A DNA stretch of 64,000 bases. Origin: an uncultured Bacteroidaceae bacterium. GTDB taxonomy: Bacteria; Bacteroidota; Bacteroidia; Bacteroidales; Bacteroidaceae. The DNA is taken from the NCBI GenBank assembly GCA_905235575.1, contig CAJOLZ010000009.1, positions 20,155-84,154 of the forward strand, written 5' to 3'. Below, one piece after another: positions 17,653 to 27,246 of the stretch (the stretch's first letter is position 1; every line of letters begins with the position of its first letter). The notes below the pieces were generated by a model, which was not told where the DNA came from, did no database searches, and saw nothing but the letters and a program-made list of their open reading frames with translations. The translations under genes and the position numbers were made by a program.

Positions 17653-18411
17653 TCAGTCGTTGTCTTTGGGAAGTGCTGCCAGCGCTTTGCGGGCGTCTTG
17701 AATGTTTTCGTTCAGACGGTCTTCGCAGATGACGCCGTCGCGCAGCATGATGTTGCGGCTGCTGTATTGTGCAATCTCGGGATTGTGGGTCACGAAGATG
17801 ATGGTGCGTCCTTGGCGGTGGAGGTCTTGGAAGAGGCAGAGAATCTCGAAACTGGTACGGGTGTCCAGGTTACCTGTAGCCTCGTCAGCCAGCACCACGG
17901 CGGGGTTGTTGACCAGGGCGCGTGCGATGGCCACACGTTGCATCTGTCCACCTGACATCTGGTTGCTCTTGTGCTCCAGACGGTCACCCAGCCCCACGGC
18001 TTTCAGTGCTTCTATGGCAGCCTGCTTGCGTTGCTTGGCCGAGTAGTTCTTGTTATACATCAGTGGCAACTCTACATTCTCCACGGCAGTGGTCTTTGCC
18101 AGCAGATTGTAGTTCTGGAAGATGAATCCAATCTTTCGGTTGCGCAGGATGGCCCGTTCGCTGCGGCGCATCTGGCGTACCGGTGTGCCGTCCAGGATGT
18201 ATTCGCCGCTGGTGGGCGTGTCCAGGCATCCCAGTTGGTTCAGCAGCGTACTCTTTCCGGAGCCCGATGTGCCCATGATGGTCACGAACTCGCCTTCGTG
18301 AATCTTGAAGCTCACGCCGCGCAAGGCTTTCACCACCTCGCTGCCCACGATGAAATCGCGTTTCACGTTTTGCAGTTCTATGACTACTTTGTTTTTCTCG
18401 TAGTTCTCCAT
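17653..18411 (-). CDS. ABC transporter ATP-binding protein (MacB/LolD type)
   Basis: A 252-aa ATPase. Walker A GTSGSGKST, Q-loop NYNLL, signature MSGGQMQRVA, Walker B VVLADEATGNLD and the switch His in FVTHNPEIA are all intact. It falls in the MacB/LolD subfamily, which drives mechanotransmission-type exporters. It lies between adaptor and permease genes in a tolC-macA-ATPase-permease order on the minus strand. The C-terminal 25 residues extend slightly beyond the core. Confidence 0.94.
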   Translation of the reverse strand: MENYEKNKVVIELQNVKRDFIVGSEVVKALRGVSFKIHEGEFVTIMGTSGSGKSTLLNQLGCLDTPTSGEYILDGTPVRQMRRSERAILRNRKIGFIFQNYNLLAKTTAVENVELPLMYNKNYSAKQRKQAAIEALKAVGLGDRLEHKSNQMSGGQMQRVAIARALVNNPAVVLADEATGNLDTRTSFEILCLFQDLHRQGRTIIFVTHNPEIAQYSSRNIMLRDGVICEDRLNENIQDARKALAALPKDND

Positions 18412-18435
18412 AAGTGAAGCGGATGGCCCAGAGGC

Positions 18436-19632
18436 TTACCTCCTGTTGTTATTGTTGTTTCGGTTGTTGTTGTTGTTGTTACCGTTGTTGCGGTTTCTCG
18501 GACGTGGCATGAAGGGGTTGCTGTTCTGCTGTTCTTCCACTTCGGGCATGCTGCTCACGGCCTCGGTGATGACCATCGTTCCCGGGTCTATTCCGCCCGT
18601 CACTTGTGTGAGCGTGCCGTTGGTGATGCCTATGGTGATGGGATATGCTTTCAGCTCAGAACCGTTCTTCACCCACACTTTCAGCTTGGAATCGGTGCCT
18701 ACGATGGTCTCGCCCTTGTTGAGCATGGCTTCGCTGGGATTGAAGCGCAGTGCCTTGTTGGGTACTGCAAGCACGTCTTTCATCTCCAATGTATAGATGG
18801 TTACGTTGGCTGTCAGTCCGGGTTTCAGCTTCAGGTCTTCGTTGGGGGCACTGATGACCACTTCATACGTCACGACGTTGCTCTCGGTGGTGGCTTGCTG
18901 GCGCACCTGTGTCACCATTCCGTTGAAGACATCGTCGGGGTAGGCATCAACGGTGAATGTCACGCGCTGTCCGTCTTTCACTTCGCCTATGTCAGCCTCG
19001 TCCACGTTGGCTATCACGCGCATGTTGGTCAGGTCCTGTGCGATGGTGAACAGTGTGGGGGTGTTGAAGCTCGAAGCCACGGTCTGTCCTTCCTCCACTT
19101 CCTTACTCAGCACCACGCCGTCAATGGGGCTTGTGATGGTTGCATAGCCCAGGTTGGTCTGTGCCTTCTTCACGTTCTCCTTCTGTGTCGTCACGGTCTG
19201 TTCGGCACGGATATACGAGAGGCGTGCCTGCTCGTAGTCGTTGGCGCTGATGAGGCCTTTGTCGTAGAGTGTCTTGTAGCGTTCGTAGTTTGTCTTCTGA
19301 TACTCCAGCTCGCTCTGTGCGCTCTTCAGGTTGGCTTGTGTGCTGCTCAGTTCGCTCAGCAGATTGGTGCGGTCCAGCTCTGCTATCACGTCGCCGGCCT
19401 TCACGATGCTGTTGTAGTCAACGTACAGTTTGCTCACGATGCCGCTCACCTGTGTACCCACGTCGACGCTGGTCACCGGTTCTATGGTTCCGGTGGCTGT
19501 CACGCTGGTGGTGATGTCCTGCTTCTGGACTTCCACTTCGGTGTATGTGAGGTTGATTTTCTTGCCGCAGCTGCTTGCTATTCCTGCAGCGAGCAGGATG
19601 GCAGCCAGTTTGGTGAGATTCTTCGCTTTCAT
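18436..19632 (-). CDS. MacA-like periplasmic adaptor lipoprotein
   Basis: A 398-aa protein. The start at 19632 places a lipoprotein signal at the N-terminus (AGIASSC, Cys 22). A lipoyl/barrel-sandwich half, an alpha-helical hairpin with long Gln/Ser/Asn coils (about 95-165) and beta-barrel parts follow, as in MacA/HlyD adaptors. The last 20 or so residues are almost only Asn and Arg, an unusual low-complexity tail encoded by a GTT-rich complement. It bridges the inner-membrane ABC unit and the TolC-like channel. Confidence 0.92.
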   Translation of the reverse strand: MKAKNLTKLAAILLAAGIASSCGKKINLTYTEVEVQKQDITTSVTATGTIEPVTSVDVGTQVSGIVSKLYVDYNSIVKAGDVIAELDRTNLLSELSSTQANLKSAQSELEYQKTNYERYKTLYDKGLISANDYEQARLSYIRAEQTVTTQKENVKKAQTNLGYATITSPIDGVVLSKEVEEGQTVASSFNTPTLFTIAQDLTNMRVIANVDEADIGEVKDGQRVTFTVDAYPDDVFNGMVTQVRQQATTESNVVTYEVVISAPNEDLKLKPGLTANVTIYTLEMKDVLAVPNKALRFNPSEAMLNKGETIVGTDSKLKVWVKNGSELKAYPITIGITNGTLTQVTGGIDPGTMVITEAVSSMPEVEEQQNSNPFMPRPRNRNNGNNNNNNRNNNNNRR

Positions 19633-19664
19633 GTTATTTTGCTTATGAATTTTCGTTTTTCTTT

Positions 19665-21002
19665 TCAAAGGTCTATCTCTTCGCCAGTGTAGAATTTCAG
19701 CAGCTGGATGTTCAACAGTGTGGTGTATTTGCTCTGCAGCAGTGCCTGTTGGGCCGAGAGCAGGTTGTCGCGTCCCTCCAGCACTTCCACCACGTTTTTC
19801 AGACCGTTGTTGAACTGCTCGTTCAGCAGGTTGTAGCTCTCCAACTGACTTTTCACGCGGGCCTGTGCTGCAACGAAGTTCTGTTGCTGCGAATTGGCGT
19901 TTATCCAGTATTGCTCGATGGTATTGCTGAGTGTATTTTTGCGGTCCTGCAGGTCGAGTTGCGAGGAGGCGCGTTGCAGCTTGGCTTGTTTCACGTTGCT
20001 GCGGGTGCGGCGGTTGTCGAAGATGGGCACGCTCACGGTCACTCCGGCACTGGCGTTCAGGTTGCGCTTCATCTGCGCCCCGGCGCTTTTCTGACTGGCG
20101 CTGTAGTGGCTGTCACCCACACCGGCACTCACGCCCACGGTGGGCAGGTAGCCGCGGCGTGCTATGTCCAGGCTCATTTCGGCTGCGTCCAGGCTCAGCT
20201 CGGCACTCCGAATCTCGGGGCGGGTGGCCAGTGCGCGTTCGTATGCTTCCTCGGCATTGGGGATGAGCGCCAGTGCTTTCTCGTCGGACGGAGCCTCGCC
20301 ACGTACGTCGAAGGGGATGCTCAGGTCCAGTTCGAGTAGCGCTTTCAGCTGACGTTTGTAGTTGGCAATCTGGGCCTCGCTGTTCGTCACGTCGTAGGTG
20401 GCCGAGCTCAGTTGGGCTTCCAGCTGCGTCAGGTCGGCGCGAGCCATCTGGCCCTGGTTCAGCATCTCCACGCCGCGGTCATACTGGCTCTGAGCCGTCT
20501 CGCGCAGCATCTCGTTCACCTTCTTTGCCTCCTTGGTATACATTATCTGCACGTACAGCTGTGCAATCTCCTCCTGGATGCTCAGCTCACTCTGCTCCGT
20601 GGCCAGTTGGCTTATCTCGTTCTGTAGTTTCTGAGCCTCGATGTTTTTCAGGTTGATGCCACCGTTCCACACGGTCCAGCTGGCGTTCAGTCCGTACGAC
20701 CCCTGGTAGGTCACTTTGTTGGAGGTATTTGTCACCTGTCCGTTCTGCACGATGGCCGTCGTTTCCTCAAAAGGACGGTAGTTCATCGACTGGTTTGTGC
20801 TGAAACTCAGGCTCGGGAACAGTGCACCCTTGTTCTGCGACAGCGTCACGTCGCCCTGCTCCTGGCTGATACGGTTTTTCTGAATCTGAATGTTGTTCTG
20901 CAAAGCGTGGTTTATGCAGTCTTGCAGGCTCCACGCCTCCTGTGCGCATGCCGGCCCCGTTGACAGAATCGCCAGCGCAAAGATGATGCTCAGTTTCTTC
21001 AT
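19665..21002 (-). CDS. TolC family outer-membrane efflux channel
   Basis: A 445-aa protein with a signal peptide (cleavage after CAQ, about residue 21). It carries the two repeated helical halves of the OEP family (WSLQDCINHALQNNIQIQKNRIS early, ATRPEIRSAELSLDAAEMSLDIARRGYLPTVGVSAG in the middle). It opens the exporter operon. A TACCTTTG -7 element lies 29 bases upstream (21031-21038, minus). The next 700 bases upstream hold no gene. Confidence 0.94.
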   Translation of the reverse strand: MKKLSIIFALAILSTGPACAQEAWSLQDCINHALQNNIQIQKNRISQEQGDVTLSQNKGALFPSLSFSTNQSMNYRPFEETTAIVQNGQVTNTSNKVTYQGSYGLNASWTVWNGGINLKNIEAQKLQNEISQLATEQSELSIQEEIAQLYVQIMYTKEAKKVNEMLRETAQSQYDRGVEMLNQGQMARADLTQLEAQLSSATYDVTNSEAQIANYKRQLKALLELDLSIPFDVRGEAPSDEKALALIPNAEEAYERALATRPEIRSAELSLDAAEMSLDIARRGYLPTVGVSAGVGDSHYSASQKSAGAQMKRNLNASAGVTVSVPIFDNRRTRSNVKQAKLQRASSQLDLQDRKNTLSNTIEQYWINANSQQQNFVAAQARVKSQLESYNLLNEQFNNGLKNVVEVLEGRDNLLSAQQALLQSKYTTLLNIQLLKFYTGEEIDL

Positions 21003-21030
21003 GAAAATAGTCTTTTATCCAATATGGCTG

Positions 21031-21038
21031 CAAAGGTA
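21031..21038 (-). promoter_or_regulatory. Promoter -7 element for the exporter operon
   Basis: TACCTTTG on the minus strand fits TAnnTTTG. I do not see a TTTG at the expected -33 distance. Confidence 0.45.
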
Positions 21039-21232
21039 CGGCTTTTTTTAGATATATGATAGTGCGCGCGTCGTTTTTTATGTTTTTTTAGTATTGAGAG
21101 GCCACTTCTGCCTTCCCCAGACCTCTGTGTTCTGCAGGCGATGGCACCGCGACCGATGTATTGTACAGCATGACTTGAAATCTTTAATATGTAATGATAT
21201 CGGAAGATGCTCTATCCTCAGCTGAAGCTGGG

Positions 21233-21510
21233 GGCATCGAAAAACTGTGTGAAGAAAAGTGAGAATGGATGAGCCTCGCTGCGCAGGAGTGAAGAGTTCG
21301 AAACGACGGATTTGCAACCTCTTGATTATCAACACTTGCAAATTTTGCATTTTCCTCGTCTCTGCCCGAAAATTCCCGTCAAAACGAGCTTCTTCCGAAA
21401 ACGCACCGTGCTGCGACACCCGTCGCACCACGTTGCGACAAGCTGCACATCGTGCCGCGCCCCGAGAAAAAGAACCTTGCGACATTCTGCGCTCAGAAAA
21501 GTGTAAACAT
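21233..21510 (+). repeat. Dispersed intergenic element, long form, copy C
   Basis: It begins around GGGGCATCGAAAAACTG and continues through GTGAGAATGGATG (21259) and the block CTTGATTATCAACA. The 36-nt hairpin core lies at 21402-21437. An 85-codon frame from 21259 aligns with the other copies without gaps. The right end (GTGTAAACATA) is more diverged. It occupies the middle of the 701-bp gap 21003-21703. The rest of that gap holds the promoters on each side and a short piece (around 21104-21120) resembling the end of the second repeat family. Confidence 0.7.
21402..21437. repeat. 36-nt hairpin repeat core, copy C
   Basis: Arms CGCACCGTGCTGCGAC and GTCGCACCACGTTGCG flank the loop ACCC. There are two mismatches in the 16-bp stem. 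Confidence 0.7.
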
Positions 21511-21628
21511 AACATCATGCGTTCTTTCCTCGTTTTTCTCATATCGATGAAATTGACTTCCTATGGAAAATTAGGACGAGAAATACAATATCAGGACAGA
21601 CGGTTTCCTCAGTTTTTCCGTGTTTCGT

Positions 21629-21659
21629 TTTGTGGTGTGACGCAAAAACTCTATCTTTG
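21629..21659 (+). promoter_or_regulatory. Promoter for riboflavin synthase
   Basis: TTTG at 21629-21632, a 19-base spacer, then TATCTTTG at 21652-21659. This is a full match to the Bacteroidetes housekeeping consensus. The start codon follows 44 bases later. Confidence 0.75.
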
Positions 21660-21703
21660 TCCTGCGAGAGAAACGAAATGAATCAAACTAAAGACGACTG
21701 CTT

Positions 21704-22309
21704 ATGTTCTCGGGTATTATAGAAGGTATGGCGCGCGTGACGGCCATCGAGAGAGATTTGGACAATGTGCACCTGACGTTGGCTTGCCCCTTTGCCGGCG
21801 AACTGAAGGTGGACCAGAGCGTGGCGCACAACGGCGTGTGTCTGACGGTGGTTTCGCTGGGCGAAGGCACCTATACGGTGACGGCCATGCGCGAGACGCT
21901 GGAGCGTTCCAACCTGGGGCTGCTGCGCGTGGGTGATGAGGTGAACGTGGAGCGCTCGATGCAGATGAACGGACGGCTGGACGGGCATATCGTGCAGGGA
22001 CATGTGGACCAGACGGCAACCTGTATCGACGTGGAGGACCAGGAGGGGAGCCATCAGTACACGTTCCAATATGAGGCGAACCGCGAGATGGTGAGTCACG
22101 GATACTTCACGGTGGACAAGGGCAGCGTGACGGTGAACGGCGTGAGCCTCACCGTATGTCGGCCTACGGAGGATACGTTCCAGGTTTGCATCATTCCCTA
22201 CACCTACGAACATACCAACTTCCATGCCATCGTTCCGGGAACGGTGGTGAACATCGAGTTTGACATCATCGGGAAATATCTGGCGCGCATGCAGAACTTG
22301 CTGTCATAA
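21704..22309 (+). CDS. ribE: Riboflavin synthase, alpha subunit
   Basis: A 201-aa protein that makes riboflavin by dismutation of two 6,7-dimethyl-8-ribityllumazines. The MFSGIIEG start and two tandem lumazine-binding halves are visible (first with VAHNGVCLTV, second with VTVNGVSLTV). The motif GHIVQGHVDQTA between them is canonical. Length is normal. The gene stands alone, with its own promoter, and converges on tamB. The flavin made here could serve the nearby flavoprotein Na+-NQR, though no regulatory link is seen. Confidence 0.96.
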   Translation: MFSGIIEGMARVTAIERDLDNVHLTLACPFAGELKVDQSVAHNGVCLTVVSLGEGTYTVTAMRETLERSNLGLLRVGDEVNVERSMQMNGRLDGHIVQGHVDQTATCIDVEDQEGSHQYTFQYEANREMVSHGYFTVDKGSVTVNGVSLTVCRPTEDTFQVCIIPYTYEHTNFHAIVPGTVVNIEFDIIGKYLARMQNLLS

Positions 22310-22383
22310 TTCATCGCCATATAGCCGATTGCACGATTTGTCAAATTGTGTAATCGACAGAATCCATGGGGCTTGCCGCCCCA

Positions 22384-25300
22384 TCATTTTTTGTTCTTCT
22401 TGCGCTTCTTCGGCAGCAACTCGCGCCAGCGGTTGAAGTCTTTCTGGAATTGTATTCCGATGCCTTGCGTGGTGAGCGACGACTGGATGAAGTATCGGTC
22501 GTTGGTCTGGTTGTATGCTTTCAGGGCTACGCTTCCCGAGCGTGTCAGAAGATAGCGTACGTCGAAATCTCCTATGAAGTTGCTGGTGGAATAGTAGCTC
22601 TCGCGGTATCCGAAGTTTCCGTTGATGAGAAGTCGGTTGTTGAGGAGACGTCCGCTCAGGATTCCTTCCACGTCGAGCTGGTCCCATCCTGTCTCTCCAG
22701 TACGCAGGTTGGCACCGAAGCTCCACTTGTCTGTACCCATGGCGTTGGAGAGGATTTGGTTGAACTGGCTGCTGAGGGAACTGCTGAGGAAGGAGTTCAT
22801 GGCGTTTGTGCTCTGGTTGTTCCCGGTGGCGTATTGCGATTCGTAGCTGTAGAATCGTCCGATGCCCAGCAGATAGATAACCTGCATGTTTCGCTCCTCT
22901 TCGGTGGTTATCATCTGCCGCACCATCTCCTTCTCGTCTTCGTTGGCGCTCGGCAGGTCGAAGTCGAACGTCACCAGCGGTGCGAGGGCATGGCCTCCAA
23001 TATTCATTATACAATCCACGCGCGTGTTGGAAAGGCCGAGACTGGTGGCCGAGAGGTCGTTCATCGAGACGTTGGGGACGGTGTATACGGCCTTCAGATT
23101 GAGGGCTGCCTGCTGTGCGTTACCTCCGAAGGATATGGTTCCACCCTCCTGGAACTGGAAGTCCTTGCGTATGACATCTTGTAGCGACAACTTATATATG
23201 CCGTCCTCGACACGATACGTGCCGTACATGCTGAACTTACCTTTGTTGTAGTAATTGGCCAGTATGTGCCCGTTGCCGTGCAGGTTGATGTAGTCGCCCG
23301 AACGTGCATCCATCAAGACGCGCAGTGTGGCATCGGAAGTGATGTTGAGGTTGAAGTTCAGCCGCATGTCGAGTGTGGTCTCTTCCTCAGTGTCGGTGGC
23401 GGTTGATAGCTCTTTCTGCCCTTCTTCCTTCGGATTTACGTAGGTGATGAAACCGGCTTCGGTGATCGTCTCTGGGCTGGTGGAATTGTAGACGATGGTA
23501 CTTCCGGGCATGGGCGAACCGCTGATGTCGGCCGTCATCTCGCCGGGCCGCCCGCTCAGTTTCACGTTTCCGGTGGCGTAGATGGTGGCGTAGAAGCTCA
23601 TGTCGCCAAAGTCACGGAAGTCGTATCCCAGCACGTTTCGCGCCTCGGCTTGCACGTCGTAGCGCAGGTTCTTCAGTGTGTTGTGCATCAAGTGGACGTC
23701 AAGGATGGCACAGTGTTCGTTCATGCCGGCACGTCCCAGATTGTCGTAGAGGCGTGCGCCGCGAATCCATATATTGTCAGGTCGCAGGATCACGCTGTCT
23801 CCAGCCATTCGGTAGTCCACTCCCAACGCATTTACGTGGGTGGATGCTTCGTCCACCACCAGGTCGCCATTCAGGTTGATGCCTTTGAAGGGACCGTATA
23901 TGCGCAGCCGTCCTGTGGCTCGGCCTTCGAGATTTGCAAAGATGTTTCGGGTGTATTTGTTCAGAAAATACAGGTTGCATCGCTGTGTGCGGATGTCGAG
24001 GTCAAGACCGTAGTTGGGGTGCGAACGGTTGGGCGTGATGGTTCCTGTCACTGTCGTCTGGTGGTTGGCGGCCGGATCGTTCATCAGCGCATCCAGATAG
24101 ATGCTTCCTTCCTGCCCGCCCCAGTTGCCGTGGACGTCCATATCGCCCATTGCACCACCGTTGAAGGTGAAGTTTTTCACCTGCAGGAACGCGTCGGCAT
24201 GAGGTTTTTCTCTCAGTCCCGAAGCATAGATGCGCCCTGTGGCCTTGCCGTCGAAGTCCACCGCGTGGAAGTTGATGAGGTCGAAGATATAAGACAGACT
24301 TATCTGATGCAGGTCGGCCACCAGCGTGTCGTTCTCGTTTTCCGATACCCGTCCATTGACGCACAGATACTTCTCAGCCTTTGATACACGGAAACTGTCC
24401 AGCTCGACGATTCCGTCGTGATAGTTGAATTTCGAAGGATGGACAGTCCAAACCGTATCGTTGATGATGAGGTTCGACTGGTTCACGTCGCCTCTGATGG
24501 CCTGTTTGCCAGCAAGGTCTTTGTAGAAATGTCCCGTGACGTCAAACTCGCCAATCTGTGTCTGTTGCCCTGTATTGTCCCAGTGGAAGCGAGTGCGCAG
24601 TTCGTCGTCGCTCGAATAGGCATTCACTCCCAACAGCACCGGAAAGCCTTTCACTTCGCGTTCCATCTGCATACTCATCTGCATGTTCTGCGCCGTACTC
24701 TGCACGTGACAGTCGATGTGTTTCATAACTTCTCCGCCATACGATATCTCGGGCACTTGCGCATTGAACGTCAGCAGTCGCAGATTGCCGTCCACTTTTC
24801 CGTCTATGGTCGATGGTTGTGGAATGCGCAGCGGCTTTCCTGTCAGTCGTTCCATGAAAGTGGTGTCTTGGATGTGGGCACTGAATGTCAGGTCGTCTGT
24901 CAGTTTTCCGCTCTGTCCATACTTGCGGAAGACGCTTGGCAGGTAGGTTTCCATGATTTCCGCCACCGTGCCGGGCAGGTTGCGCCACCGGAACTGACCG
25001 TCCAGATTGGCAGTCACGAAGGGACTTTTCACCCACAGATGCTTTTCTCCTTCGTCTGGGTTGCTCTCGATGACAATGGAGTCGGCCAGATAGTCATCGA
25101 CATCCTCCGAGTGAATGCAGAGATTTCCGATGTATATTCTTCCTGCCATGTCATCGGCCGAACTGCCTTCCAGTTCGGCATCCAGGTTGAGGGTGACGTG
25201 CTCACCTTCGAAACGGTCTGTCAGTCCCAGTTCGTGCGGATTCACTCCTACCAGTGCGGCGTAGCAGTTGAGCGTTCTCCTTCTTTCGCCCATACGTGTG

Positions 25301-26787
25301 TCGAACTGAATTTCGACATCGCCGTTCTCGTCCTGCATGCCGATGCTACCCCCCATTCTGCGACCTTCGGTGGAGGCCTCGAAGCGTATGTCGCGGTAGG
25401 TATATCCTTTGTACGAGATTGCGTCAACAGTGCCCTGTGCTCGCAGTTGCGGCCGTCCGTCGGCACCTTTCAGCCGTCCGTTTACTTTGGACGTGAGCGA
25501 CAAAGCCCCCAGGTCGTTCAGCTTTCCTTGCGGCATCAGCAGTGCGGGCTGAATATCTGTCACCTGTATGTCTCCCTCCACGTCGTTCCCTTCCGCCATT
25601 TTGCCATCCACGTTTATCGTACCGGCTGCCGTCGTCAGGTCTATCCGTGCCGATGCCGTCCCGGCTTCCCATGCCAGACGACCCTCACCGCCGATGGGGC
25701 AGAGCGATTTCGCGCGCTCCATCGTTTCGGCTCCGTCTCCATTCAGGAGTGACGCGAACATCGCTAAGTCGTTCTCTCTCAGCGCGAGTGTAAGCCCTTC
25801 TGCTCTCAGCGTGGCTTCCTTTATGGGACTTCTTCCCTCCATCTCCACCGCTGCTTTCAGCATCGTTTCGCCGCTGGCATTCGTGAGCAGCATGCTGGGC
25901 AGCGACAGGTCGGTTCCCTTTCCCTTGAAGTGCGTTCTCAGGCCGATGCCGCCCACCGCATCTTTCATTTTGGGAACGAACGGTGCCAGTTCGTTCAGAC
26001 GGAGCTGTCCTTCCAGCTCGCCCTCGTAGGTCGTCCCCCTCAGCCACACGCCGGGTTTCGTCCGCAGCGGGCTCATCTCGTGACGTGCCTCCACAAGCGG
26101 GATGCTCAGCATGGAGTGGGGGAGTGCCACTGTGAGATTGCGGATGACGGATTGTCCGTGCCCCACCTCCACCGTCGCCTCGGCACGCTCCAACTGTATG
26201 CCGCTGGCCTCGCGCAGTGAGCATTTCTTCAGTTGCACCGAAATCGAGTCGGGTGTGAATGTCCGAATCTGCGCATTCAGGCTGATATCGCTCAACGACA
26301 GATGATTGGGACTGAAGCGAGAGGCATCGGCCGAATCGCCCCAGCAATCATATCGGACGCTCGAACGTCGTACAATCAGACTGCCGATTTCAAGGTCGAT
26401 GGGTGTGCGGGCAGTGTCTTTGCTCGCGAATGCGTCGATGAGGAACTGGAAGTTGTGCGGCTCGTCGGCCGAGGGCTTATAGAGCGTTGCGTGCGCTCCG
26501 AAAAGTTGGGCGTTACGGATGCGGATGCGTTGTTTCAGCAGTGGCAGCAACTCTACTTTGGCTGCCATGCGACTCACGCGCAGCATCAGGGTATCGCTCT
26601 GGTCGTATATCAGTATGTCGTCCAGAATCAGTCGGTTGGGAAGTCCCGGTTTGATTCGTCCCACCTGCAATTCCGTCTTCAAGCGTTCGCGGAGGGCGTT
26701 GGCCACGGCATCGCCACATCCCTGCTGTACGGCGGGGATGCTGAATAGGAGCAGGATGAGCAGGTAGCAAGCCGTGAGCCCTCCCAC
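22384..26787 (-). CDS. tamB: TamB-family translocation/assembly module protein
   Basis: A 1467-aa protein. One N-terminal membrane helix (TACYLLILLLFSIPAV) is followed by a very long beta-rich, repetitive periplasmic part. The C-terminal DUF490/TamB domain covers about 1080-1460, ending LDVEGILSGRLLNNRLLINGNFGYRE... and a basic KKRKKNKK tail. The family bridges inner and outer membranes and helps lipid transport or outer-membrane protein assembly. The start is uncertain. GTG at 26787 is the only usual start codon after the upstream in-frame stop, but coding-like residues (RIKGIKRLKNIFRW) precede it in frame. An atypical start nearer 26830 is therefore possible. Confidence 0.9.
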   Translation of the reverse strand: MGGLTACYLLILLLFSIPAVQQGCGDAVANALRERLKTELQVGRIKPGLPNRLILDDILIYDQSDTLMLRVSRMAAKVELLPLLKQRIRIRNAQLFGAHATLYKPSADEPHNFQFLIDAFASKDTARTPIDLEIGSLIVRRSSVRYDCWGDSADASRFSPNHLSLSDISLNAQIRTFTPDSISVQLKKCSLREASGIQLERAEATVEVGHGQSVIRNLTVALPHSMLSIPLVEARHEMSPLRTKPGVWLRGTTYEGELEGQLRLNELAPFVPKMKDAVGGIGLRTHFKGKGTDLSLPSMLLTNASGETMLKAAVEMEGRSPIKEATLRAEGLTLALRENDLAMFASLLNGDGAETMERAKSLCPIGGEGRLAWEAGTASARIDLTTAAGTINVDGKMAEGNDVEGDIQVTDIQPALLMPQGKLNDLGALSLTSKVNGRLKGADGRPQLRAQGTVDAISYKGYTYRDIRFEASTEGRRMGGSIGMQDENGDVEIQFDTRMGERRRTLNCYAALVGVNPHELGLTDRFEGEHVTLNLDAELEGSSADDMAGRIYIGNLCIHSEDVDDYLADSIVIESNPDEGEKHLWVKSPFVTANLDGQFRWRNLPGTVAEIMETYLPSVFRKYGQSGKLTDDLTFSAHIQDTTFMERLTGKPLRIPQPSTIDGKVDGNLRLLTFNAQVPEISYGGEVMKHIDCHVQSTAQNMQMSMQMEREVKGFPVLLGVNAYSSDDELRTRFHWDNTGQQTQIGEFDVTGHFYKDLAGKQAIRGDVNQSNLIINDTVWTVHPSKFNYHDGIVELDSFRVSKAEKYLCVNGRVSENENDTLVADLHQISLSYIFDLINFHAVDFDGKATGRIYASGLREKPHADAFLQVKNFTFNGGAMGDMDVHGNWGGQEGSIYLDALMNDPAANHQTTVTGTITPNRSHPNYGLDLDIRTQRCNLYFLNKYTRNIFANLEGRATGRLRIYGPFKGINLNGDLVVDEASTHVNALGVDYRMAGDSVILRPDNIWIRGARLYDNLGRAGMNEHCAILDVHLMHNTLKNLRYDVQAEARNVLGYDFRDFGDMSFYATIYATGNVKLSGRPGEMTADISGSPMPGSTIVYNSTSPETITEAGFITYVNPKEEGQKELSTATDTEEETTLDMRLNFNLNITSDATLRVLMDARSGDYINLHGNGHILANYYNKGKFSMYGTYRVEDGIYKLSLQDVIRKDFQFQEGGTISFGGNAQQAALNLKAVYTVPNVSMNDLSATSLGLSNTRVDCIMNIGGHALAPLVTFDFDLPSANEDEKEMVRQMITTEEERNMQVIYLLGIGRFYSYESQYATGNNQSTNAMNSFLSSSLSSQFNQILSNAMGTDKWSFGANLRTGETGWDQLDVEGILSGRLLNNRLLINGNFGYRESYYSTSNFIGDFDVRYLLTRSGSVALKAYNQTNDRYFIQSSLTTQGIGIQFQKDFNRWRELLPKKRKKNKK

Positions 26788-26845
26788 CGTCCAGCGGAAT
26801 ATGTTTTTTAGCCTTTTGATGCCTTTGATGCGCTCAAATCGGGGT

Positions 26846-26876
26846 CAAAGTTACGAATAAGCGAGCAGAATGCAAA
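26846..26876 (-). promoter_or_regulatory. Promoter for tamB
   Basis: On the minus strand, TTTG (26876-26873), a 19-base spacer and TAACTTTG (26853-26846) form a perfect consensus promoter, about 60 bases before the GTG start. Confidence 0.75.
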
Positions 26877-26900
26877 ATTTATTTTAGCTTTTCACCAATT

Positions 26901-27085
26901 GTCATTCTTCAACACCCGACTTTGTCGGGCAGAAGTGGCAAAGCCGAGCGCAGAGCATAATGAAGAATCTTTAAGAGGTGGGCTTCCTGTGTGAGATTCT
27001 TCGGCCTTTGGTCGCTCAGAATTATAATTCTGTATTGTGCGCTCGGTTATGCCACTTCTGCTTCTGCAATGAGGGTTCGCGGAAT
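26901..27085. mobile_element. MITE-like repeat, family 2, copy 1
   Basis: The first 55 bp (26901-26955) recur at 59675-59729 with two mismatches. A small hairpin CCCGACTTTGTCGGG lies at 26915-26929. The segment 26930-26953 is repeated in inverted orientation at 27037-27060 with three mismatches. This gives a 131-bp unit with 24-bp terminal inverted repeats. There is no coding potential of its own. It resembles a miniature inverted-repeat element and has no transposase in the window. Confidence 0.55.
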
Positions 27086-27246
27086 TACACATTATGAATT
27101 GGGAAACGTATGCAGCCGAGGTTCGTTTTACATGTAATGTCCTTTGCAAACATTCTTTGCCACAACGAGACCGAAGAGCGTATAGAGAATTCCTGAAATA
27201 GATATTTTGTAAGGAAAAAAGATTAGTTGTTGGGCGTCGTCTCTGC

